Under the pieces are notes generated by a model that saw nothing but the letters and a program-made list of their open reading frames with translations, was not told where the DNA came from and made no database searches. A program made the translations under genes and the position numbers. From Siphonodentalium dalli (Eukaryota; Mollusca; Scaphopoda; Gadilida; Siphonodentaliidae), in contig CP136066.1 of NCBI GenBank assembly GCA_032622095.1, positions 148,891,559-148,955,558 of the forward strand: a stretch of 64,000 nt of DNA, in the 5' to 3' direction. Numbering within the stretch: position 1 is the stretch's first letter; every line of letters starts with the position of its first letter. Below are positions 55,478-64,000 of this stretch, in pieces.

Positions 55478-55817
55478 CACACTATACACGATAAAATGAT
55501 AATTTACCACACACCATGGGCTACACAATTTACGAATAGGTGGGTTTATATTAAAATCTAAGTTATTTGCTTTATAACGGCTCCGATATGAACTCGTACC
55601 AATATACCACTCTGGAAATGATTGTTGGAATTCGACGGGCGTTCTATCAGTTCTCTGGTAGAGGATTGAGACTGGCCCGCGGCAAGACGGGTGTATTCGA
55701 ATCGGAGGTAGGTTCCATCCCACGGGGGATGGGGTAGCCGGAGGAAGGAGAGAGGGGAGTGACAAATATTTGGCGTATATATAGATAATATATATCTTTA
55801 TATCTATATTTGCGAAT

Positions 55818-55843
55818 GTCTGTCTGTCTGTCTGTCTGTCTGT
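55818..55843 (+). repeat. (GTCT)n microsatellite
   Basis: Six uninterrupted GTCT units plus GT. Confidence 0.95.
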
Positions 55844-57248
55844 GTTCTATAGAAATTCACAGGGGAACATCTAGATGATGCCAAAGGGGTCTACTAGGAG
55901 TAGCTTTTTACAAGAATGATAATGGTCGGGGTTAGAATTTTCTAAAGTGACACCGTTGTTGTCAGGGGCAGAAAAGGGGGAGGGGCAGAACAAAAATTTG
56001 TCGCCGATTGCCACCAAACTTATATATAATCATCCCCATAATATGAGGAATCTAATGGTGTGGTTTAAATAAGGCAAAAGTCACGCCGTTCGCGTCAGGG
56101 GTGCCCGGCAGGGGAGGGGCAGATTTTTTTTCTGTCGCCGATTGCCACTAAACTTAACATATAATCATCCGCATGATATGAAGAATCCAACGGTGTGGTT
56201 TAAATATGTCAAAAGTGGCGTTGTTCGAGTCAGGGATGCACGGAATGGGAGAGGGGCACCAAAATTAATAAAAACTAATTTTAGCGCCGATTTCCACCAA
56301 ATTGATATATATTCTTCTTCATAATACAAGGAGTCTAATTGTGCGATTTAACAACGCCAAATTGTTGTCTTTTGGATGAGAGATTGGGAGGGGGTGGGCA
56401 CTAAATTTGATAATAATTGGTTTAGTCGCCGATTGCCACCACACTTATACAACATCATCCCCATGGCACGAGGAGTCTAATGGTGTGGCTTATATCTGTC
56501 AAATGTGGCCTCATTCGAGTCAGGGTTGCATTGAAAGGGACAGGGGCACCAAAATTGATGCACAATTTTTTGAGCGCCAATTTCCACCAAATTGATACAC
56601 GTTCTTATCCATGATACGAGGAATCTAATTGTGTGATTTAAAGATGCCATAGTGGTGCTGTTTGTGTGATAGATGGGGAGGGGAGGGATTGGCACCAAAT
56701 TTGATAAAACAAAAATGTTTAGTCGCCGATTATCACCAAACTTATAAACAATAATCTCCATGATATCAGGAGTGTAATCATGTGGTTTAAGGATGTCACA
56801 AGTGGGGCCATTCGAATCAGTGGTGTATAAAGATGAGAGGCACACACAAATTATATCTATATGTTTAGTGCCGATTTCCAGCAGATTGATACATATTCTT
56901 CTCCGTGATACGAGGAATCTTATCGTGTGGTTTAGATACACCAAATTTGTGCCCTATGGGTGAGAGATATGGGAACCTTAAATTTGATACGAATTTGTAT
57001 ACTCGCCAATTTTCACCAATTTCATATATATGCATCTCTAATCTCTAATGAGACTTATGTGTGCAGCTTGAGTCCGAAATAGGGACGGGAGGGTAACCAA
57101 AACTTATACAAAATATTTTTAGTACCAATTACCATCAAATTCAGACACGTTCTTCTCAAATGATACAAGAAATCGTACCGTCTGGCTGTCTTTCTGTCTG
57201 TTTGTGTGCGTTCTATATATAACTTCACGCGATAAAATCGAGATGGCA

Positions 57249-57500
57249 CTAAGGCGTTCTAAGAGGGTTACTTTTTACAAGGAAGATAATGGTGCGGGTT
57301 AAAATTTTCTGAAATGACGCTGTTGGTGTCAGGGTAAGAAAAGGGGGAGGTCGGCAAAATTCAAAAAATATGGTCTAAGGCGTTCTAAGAGGGTTACTTT
57401 TTACAAGGAAGATAATGGTGCGGGTTAAAATTTTCTGAAATGACGCTGTTGGTGTCAGGGTAAGAAAAGGGGGAGGTCGGCAAAATTCAAAAAATATGGT
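57249..57500. repeat. 126-bp perfect tandem duplication
   Basis: CTAAGGCGTTCTAAGAGGGT begins at 57,249 and 57,375. The two units appear identical through to CAAAATTCAAAAAATATGGT, in contrast to the diverged units around them, so this copying step is very recent or an assembly artefact. Confidence 0.9.
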
Positions 57501-59259
57501 GAAATAGTTTTGTCGCCAATTTCCACCAAACGAATACATAATCACCTTCGCACTATGGCGTTGTTCGAGTCAGCGTTGCATCAACAATTGATTTAATAAA
57601 CTATTTTTAGCCCAGATTTCCACCAAATTGATATATTATTCTTTTCTATGATACGAGGAATATCATCGTGTGATTTAAAGACGCCAAATTACTGTCGTTT
57701 GGGTGAGAGATGTGGGGTCATAACTATTCTCAGAATTTGTTTAGTTGCTGATTACCACCAAACATATATATAATCATCGCCAGTATATCATGCATCCACG
57801 AGTCTAATGGGCGTGGTTTAAATATGTCAAAAGAGGCAAAAGCTGATACAAATATATTTGGCACCAAATTCATACACGGTTTTCTCTGATAATATACCAT
57901 GAATTAAATCACATTTGGTGTCGTTTGCGTCACGGATGGTGAGCGGATATGCACTATCATTGATAAGATTTCTATTCGCCGATATCCACATATAAGTTAT
58001 ATACAGTCACCCAGGCCATCTCCATATCATTTTAAGTAGTTTTGGGCGTTCACATTTCACAATCCCGACATATGGTGACCCACTTAAGTCACTTGAACAA
58101 TTATATCTTCTTAACTGTCATATTTATATGGGGATGGCAATCAGGGCATTCACACAATGAGCTAGCAAAAATAGATACATAGAAGAAGCATTAAACGTAT
58201 ATTTATCATTCTATTGAAGAGATATATATATTCGTGCAAACTGATAGACGTCGAACCGTCAGAGGATTGCATATATATTATAACAAAATTGAGTCTGTTC
58301 AATTCAATACAGTTTCCACAAAAAGTTACAATTTGTCAAGAGATATGGGAGGCCTGTTCAAAAATAGTGGTCACATTGTGCAGTCAAATATAGTTTCTTC
58401 TGATATACAAGAAAATGCAGTTAGTAGCACAAGACTTTTCAGGATCCTCCCAATACTGACATCTGACAAGGGTTTTAGAACAGACTCATCGACTGACATA
58501 AACAACTCAAAATCTCGCTCTGTGCCTGGCAAATGTAGCTGATATAGGGCGCGGCAACATTTCATTTAAACTGAGAATATTTAGCCAATATATAGCACCA
58601 TGAACAGAGGAGCACCTGGAAATTTCTTTGAAACATCTGTATCTTCATGGAGATATGATAGCCAGGTGTCCTCGAGATCTTAGTCCAACCCACTAGATTG
58701 ATTGATACATCTCAATATGTAAAACCCAATTATCATCTTTTATCGAACTAATGTGTTTATGATGTTCATGTATCATATTTATAACGTCTAATGTATATGC
58801 AGTTGTAAATAAATAAATACTTCATTATTGGTGGAACGGATTAATCGCGATAAACAGAATGACAATTGACAAGGAGATCCACTACTTATATTCCATGACT
58901 GTAATAATCATGTTTTGTGATGCTATTTGAATATACAATTTATGAGAAAATGTACAACACTTTAAGCAAGAGCATTCTCTATTCCCATCAAATATCCACA
59001 GCATACAGAGGGTTTCACATCGCATTAACCTGGGCAACGCCGGGTAACCCTGCTAGTTATATATATAAGCGGAATTATTTTGAAGAGCTCTTTTCACTTG
59101 ACTGGGAAACAAATAATGTTCTAAGTCGAAAAGTTTTGGTTGAAATATTGGAGCCTTTTTCAAAAAGTGAAAACAAAATGAACGACTTTTCTGGGACAGG
59201 TCGATTTGGATCCGTTTTGGACTCTGGATTTCCCAAAAGTCATCTCCGTTTCGCGTGTA

Positions 59260-60090
59260 GCATAATATGAATCTTCGGAGGAGATGTGATCACAAGCACA
59301 TGGACCCAAATTGCAAACTTTGAGGGCCCGTAACTCTTGCATTTCTTCTCGGATTTCAAAAATCCTTTCCGGTATGAGTTTGTTTTCGTTCGGGAAATAC
59401 ATAAACTTAAATATATAAATGTCAATCAAAATTTTATTTTTCAAAAAATTTGCCCCCCACCCCAGTGTCAAAATATATGTCCGACCCTGTCAAAATTTCC
59501 TTCTCTGACTAAACTGACAACGGTCAACACGACTATGAAAACCACATGCAGTTATCTGGAATGATACAAGAGGACAACAGAGTACAATCAAATAGAGGTT
59601 TGCCAACTATGGGCGGTAACTCCTCAGGGAAAGAGCGGACACAAGTTCTGATGCCCGTGGGCAGTAGGGCATATCGAGATGTGCATACAGTCCAATTTTC
59701 GATGCTCTGCTCCTTATAATTTCCGAGATAATCAAATGACATTTGTTTAGATAAAGGGAGATAACTCCTCGGGGAAAACGCGGACAATATTCGTTATGCG
59801 ACGATGGCATACAACTCTTTGATCCCAAGATACGTACCAAGTTTTAGTGTGCTACTCCTGTTACTTTTCGAGTAATAAGGGTTGCAAAAGTGTCCAGTAT
59901 AATAATAATGAAAAGTAATCGAAAAAGGGCCATAACTCTGTCAAAAGATATTGGACCAACATCCGGATACCATTATTTTTAGTAGACCTTAGATGCCTTC
60001 ATTCGCTAGAGATTTCGCGGTCCTCCTCCCATTAGTTTCTGAGTATTTCCAATTAAACAGAAAACGGCCGCAGTAGAAAAACAATATACT
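59260..60090 (+). repeat. Copy 1 of an 830-bp dispersed duplication
   Basis: Matches 60,983-61,813 at a constant offset of 1,723 bases with few differences: CTTCGGAGGAGATGTG, TTTGCCCCCCACCCCAGTGT, CGATGCTCTGCTCCTTATAA, AAAGGGAGATAACTCC, AAAAAGGGCCATAACTCTGT. Minus-strand frames (59,533-59,840) recur in the second copy because of the duplication, not because of coding. Confidence 0.93.
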
Positions 60091-60499
60091 TCCTTGGTTA
60101 CACCATGGAAGTATAATAATAGGAACAATCATGAATGAAAAGAATCGCAGTTTATGGACGTAAAATATACAGTATGGTGATTATGTGTTGTCCTAACATG
60201 TGTAGGTTGATCTCAAGTGTTTGGACGTGACCCCACCCCTGCCTCGAAATTGGATGACGGGATTGGGAAAACATCAACCCCTGGCACAAAATGCTAAGTT
60301 TGAGGCCCCGTAACTCCGTTAGTTTCCAACGGATTTTAAAATTGTTTCCATTTTTGTGATTTGCTGCTAACATAGATTGCATAGTATACATTTCATCTGA
60401 TTTGGAGACGGATAACACTTTGATTATTGGAAAGCATATGGGCCCAAATTAAAACTTGGACGGCCAAAATCTCCGCCATTTTTCAACGGATTTACGATC

Positions 60500-61020
60500 T
60501 GTGTTCAGCTTCCAGATCGGCTGATGTTGCAAATGTTATATTCCAAGTTTAATCCGATTCCGAGAAGAATTAAAAATTGGTACAACGGACCACCCCTCCC
60601 CAGACCCACAATACTGAACCGACACTGGAAAAATTTGGCCCACCGCGTGCCGTCTTCAGTCCGTACGCATTTTCGTATCAGATGACATCCTATGTTCGAT
60701 ATCTTCGGAGGAGATGTGTTATCAAGCACACGGGCCCAAAATTGCAAATTTTGAGGGGCCGCAATTCTTTCAGTTTTTGATGGATTTTCGAAATTCTTTC
60801 ACTTTCTAGATCGGCTGATGTTGCAGATGTTAGATTCCAAGTTTCATCTGATTCCGAGAAGAATTAAAAATTGGTACCACGGACCACCCCTCCCCAGACC
60901 CACAATAATGAACCGACACTGGCAAAATTTAGCCCACCGCGTGCCCTCTTCAGTCCGCACACATTGGCGTATCAGGTGACATCCTATGTTCGATATCTTC
61001 GGAGGAGATGTGTTATCAAG
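60500..61020 (+). repeat. Two tandem units of about 304 bp
   Basis: CAGATCGGCTGATGTTGCA(A/G)ATGTTA starts at 60,512 and 60,812; both units pass through GGACCACCCCTCCCCAGACC and AAATTT(G/A)GCCCACCGCGTGCC to CTTCGGAGGAGATGTGTTAT. Confidence 0.9.
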
Positions 61021-61813
61021 CACATGGACCCAAATTGCAAACTTTGAGGGCCCGTAACTCTTGCATTTCTTCTCGGATTTCAAAAATCCTTTCCGGTATG
61101 AGTTTGTTTTCTTTCGGGAAATACATAAACTTAAATATATGAATGTCAATCAAAATTTATTTTTCAAAAAATTTGCCCCCCACCCCAGTGTCAAAATATA
61201 TGCCCGACCCTGTCAAATTTTCCTTCTCTGACTAAACTGACAACGGTCAACACGACTATGAAAACCACATGCAGTTATCTGGAATGATACAAGAGGACAA
61301 CAGAGTACAATCAAATAGAGGTTTGCCAACTATGGGCGGTAACTCCTCAGGGAAAGCGCGGACACAAGTTCTGATGCCCGTGGGCAGTAGGGCATATCGA
61401 GATGTGCATACAGTCCAATTTTCGATGCTCTGCTCCTTATAATTTCCGAGATAATCAAATGACATTTTTTTAGATAAAGGGAGATAACTCCTCGGGGAAA
61501 ACGCGGACAATATTCGTTATGCGACGATGGCATACAACTCTTTGATCCCAAGATACGTACCAAGTTTTAGTGTGCTACTCCTGTTACTTTTCGAGTAATA
61601 AGGGTTGCAAAAGTGTCCAGTATATTAATAATGAAAAATAATCGAAAAAGGGCCATAACTCTGTCAAAAGATATTGGACCAACATCCGGATACCATTATT
61701 TTTAGTAGACCTTAGATGCCTTCATTCGCTAGAGATTTCGCGGTCCTCCTCCCATTAGTTTCTGAGTATTTCCAATTAAACAGATAACGGCCGCAGTAGA
61801 AAAACAATATACT
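60983..61813 (+). repeat. Copy 2 of the 830-bp duplication
   Basis: See copy 1 at 59,260. Differences are single bases and one-base indels (for example GTTTTCTTTCGGG for GTTTTCGTTCGGG), so the duplication is recent. Confidence 0.93.
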
Positions 61814-61829
61814 TCCTGGCTACGATATA

Positions 61830-61975
61830 ACGGATCTGACCTTACCCGGCCCGCCAGATAGAGCGCGCAAACGCGCTGAGATCGGCGCTGTAGCTAATTA
61901 CGCTCCAGATTCGGCGCGCGTATCGGAACGGTGTGCGACGAGAGCGCAGTGCTTATGAACGCATCGCTGTATGCG
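61830..61975. other. GC- and CpG-rich patch
   Basis: GCGCGCAAACGCGC, CGGCGCGCGTATCGG and GCGACGAGAGCGC stand out from AT-rich surroundings. A frame beginning with GTG runs 61,933-62,115 and includes a hydrophobic stretch, but it has no ATG start or known motif. It could be a small CpG island or part of a repeat. Confidence 0.4.
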
Positions 61976-62119
61976 TGAGACTGTTCTTATTTCGGTCCTA
62001 TCTGGTTGTTCTGTTGATGACATGGTATGCACGGGCTATGCATTATTCCAATAAAGAGCGTTCATCGCAAGTTAATGGTAAAATATATGTTCAAATAGGA
62101 CGCCTGTTTTTTTAAATAA

Positions 62120-64000
62120 TTTTTGACTGTCCCCGACACAACACAATGCAAAATATATGTCTACCTTACTTTGGGCATCAATATAATACAGTATGGTTAT
62201 ATTGAATCATATGTTCCCGACTGTTATGTGCTATTTTAACATTGCATGATGTTGAGTTGGCAAGGCAAATTTCGGAATAGTATTAGCTTGATGCCAATAC
62301 ATAGCATTGTATACAACCTACATGTACATCGTAACTATATTTATCACATAATTAACTCACAAAATCAACTTCATAATTATTGGTAAGACACACGTTTAAT
62401 ATTAGCGCATGCGATGACGTCACGCCGAAGATTTTCCACTAATTGATAGAGATTCTCATATTTACCCCAAAACTCCCACTTTATTTAACTAAAATGCATA
62501 AAAATAAAAAAAACTAGGAGATATATAGTCAGGGAAATTTCGCACAATTGACCCCACCACCCCAAATACATATATAAGTCTTATATCGTGTCTTTTTTTT
62601 AAACATATTTTATTGTAATATAATATTACAAGAGGGATAGGGGCACAAATTTTAACAACTTACATCCACCCCTCTCCCATTAACATTTTAACAAATACAA
62701 CGTAGATGACGAAGATAACATACATGTATATACGGGATGACGTTTTGTGTGTTTCTAATTGCTGTCTTTATGGTGGTGAGGTTAATTGTACCAAATACAA
62801 GTGTATAGAGTTATTCACCTTCCATCAAAAACTAACAGACTGGCTCTTAGTCCAGATATGTGTTTGTCTGTTCTCGAAAAAATTCCTATGAGTTTACTCA
62901 ATATAACACAATCATGCCTCGTGGTACAACCAGATAGTCGTATACCCAAGGGGCATCATTATAAATCACTTTGCTGTACTATCGTATGCCGAGTTGGGTG
63001 GTCAAAGGAAGCACATGACCCATGAACAATGGTAGTCTGTCCTCATCCCCATATTCCAGCATACATGCCAGTGGACTGTTATCTTCTTAACATTGCATTT
63101 TGTTGAGTTGTGGGAGGCAAATATCGAAATATTATAAGTTGTATGTCGATAAAGAGCGTTTATAACTAATATACTTCCCGTGAGTGGAAACTGATTTCTA
63201 AATTACACACACACCGGATTGTCCTAGTTTGTCTGAAACTTTGGTTTCAGTCTTTCACAGTTAAGTGCAGGAGAACACTATGAACATTATTATACTGATG
63301 TACATGTATGCATACCATACGACCATAGTTGAATATAATTCATGTAAATATATACATTATGCATTGTAAATAGATGCACAAATATTTTTAATGAAATGCC
63401 GGCTGCGATGGGACACCCGGGAACAGACACGCGTCAGACGAAATTATCACTTCATGGTCATTAGACATGGTAATTGACACCTCCCGGTGGACCAATATAA
63501 ATCGCCCGAGTGTACACAACAGATTAAAATATGCTAACAGTCAGTCAACGATGGTGTGATATAATAACCACACACTGGTTAAATGGTCTTGCTAATTTGC
63601 TATGATGCTGGTGGGATCAGGTGAACTGTCATGCTGCTGATATGGCGAACTGATGCTGCTAAGACCACATGACCAAATAACCAGGGCGAACCAGTGTTAA
63701 ATGAATATTTATAGCAATGAAGAGCGGCGATCATCATCTATACACACACACACCAATCTTTATCGAAACGGACATCGAGACAACAAGGTGACACCCGTCA
63801 GGTCACGGGCGCGTCGACAGGGATGTGAGCTATGGTAACTCCGTGTGTATCATTAGTTGTGGGAGCAGGCCACAGCGGTGAAAGTGACCACCTTACTATA
63901 AGTGTGACACAGTGCATGTATGTCATAGGTGAGATAGAGCTGATTTCAAGGTCCAGTCATTGCAAGGCAAACACTTTCCATCCCGGTTAAGTTATCCTGC
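62120..64000. other. Non-coding stretch, no recognisable gene
   Basis: Short frames only. A CCAATATAAATCG sequence at 63,492-63,504 resembles a promoter core, but the first ATG after it (63,531) opens a frame of about 25 codons without signal or motif. An ATAAAGAGCGTTTAT motif lies at 63,150. Confidence 0.4.

Larger units (their letters stand above)
55776..59057 (-). mobile_element. Large tandem-repeat-bearing interspersed element (pearl / DINE-like architecture)
   Basis: Read on the minus strand it begins at 59,057 with ACTAGCAGGGTTACCCGGCG, the same start as at 31,564 and 47,901, and ends at about 55,776 with (ACAG)n, then ACATTCGCAAATATAGATAT and AT-rich DNA. Between 55,930 and 57,980 lie about a dozen diverged 150-170-bp core units built around CGCCGATT.CCACCAAA.T and ATGATACGAGGAATCTAAT. 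A fixed start, central tandem cores and a tetranucleotide run near the 3' end are the plan of the non-autonomous pearl/DINE-type elements of molluscs and flies, which are linked to Helitron-like transposons. That assignment is by architecture only. Whether both ends belong to one insertion is inferred. Confidence 0.45.

Noticed and set aside
58234-58542. 102-codon plus-strand frame
   Set aside because: No motif, mirrored by a frame on the other strand, and inside the large interspersed element.
61933-62115. Possible small membrane protein after the CpG-rich patch
   Set aside because: Begins with GTG only, no ATG near the 5' end, no donor site or family match.

Overview
This is an AT-rich, intron-and-repeat type eukaryotic window. 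It has no operons, no bacterial ribosome-binding sites, and almost every long reading frame is a transposon relic or lies inside a tandem repeat. The low-copy motifs AAAGGGAGATAACTC and AGGGCCATAACTCT recur (for example around 38,410, 46,990, 59,755, 59,930, 61,480). Together with small secreted PAN/apple-type exons they suggest a lophotrochozoan animal, most likely a mollusc (gastropod or bivalve). That placement is inferred from repeat style, not from a diagnostic gene.

Layout. 0.3-5 kb: a broken Penelope-like element, a ~115-bp satellite carrying two TTAA-flanked MITEs, a short interspersed element and a 5'-truncated LINE (minus strand). 6-14 kb: a 148-bp hairpin MITE, a PAN/apple-type first exon (minus) and, 5.5 kb away on the same strand, its broken paralogue. 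15-20 kb: a third copy of the MITE, a zinc-finger relic, and a satellite array that inverts at about 18,300. 20-31 kb: more dispersed repeats, a Penelope-like RT fragment, three relics of one unrecognised protein family (24.2 and 29.2-29.9 kb), a third PAN-like relic and a LINE 3' end. 31-43 kb: SINE, hairpin MITE, a palindromic repeat cluster, a LINE endonuclease relic, and a 36-bp minisatellite of about 40 units. 43-49 kb: a large foldback hairpin and diverged ~350-bp repeats. 55-62 kb: tandem-repeat-bearing interspersed elements and a 1.7-kb spaced duplication.

The centrepiece is an LTR retrotransposon at 48,997-54,935. It has two 737-bp LTRs that I could not tell apart by eye, a CGCG target-site duplication, an intact Gag with zinc knuckles, and a textbook -1 frameshift signal (A AAA AAC followed by a stem) into a protease frame. 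The protease runs in frame straight into the C-terminal domain of an integrase: reverse transcriptase, RNase H and the integrase catalytic core are absent. Retrovirus-like splice signals (donor in the leader at 49,845; acceptor at 53,651-53,653) would feed an accessory frame near the 3' end. The element therefore looks like a young, trans-mobilised (non-autonomous) derivative that still encodes a particle protein, a protease and accessory proteins.

About 0.2 kb downstream of this insertion lies a TATAAAAG box followed by a very short secreted-peptide-like frame (55,253), the best candidate for an unlisted host gene here. Otherwise the window is intergenic or intronic DNA; no complete multi-exon host gene can be assembled from it.
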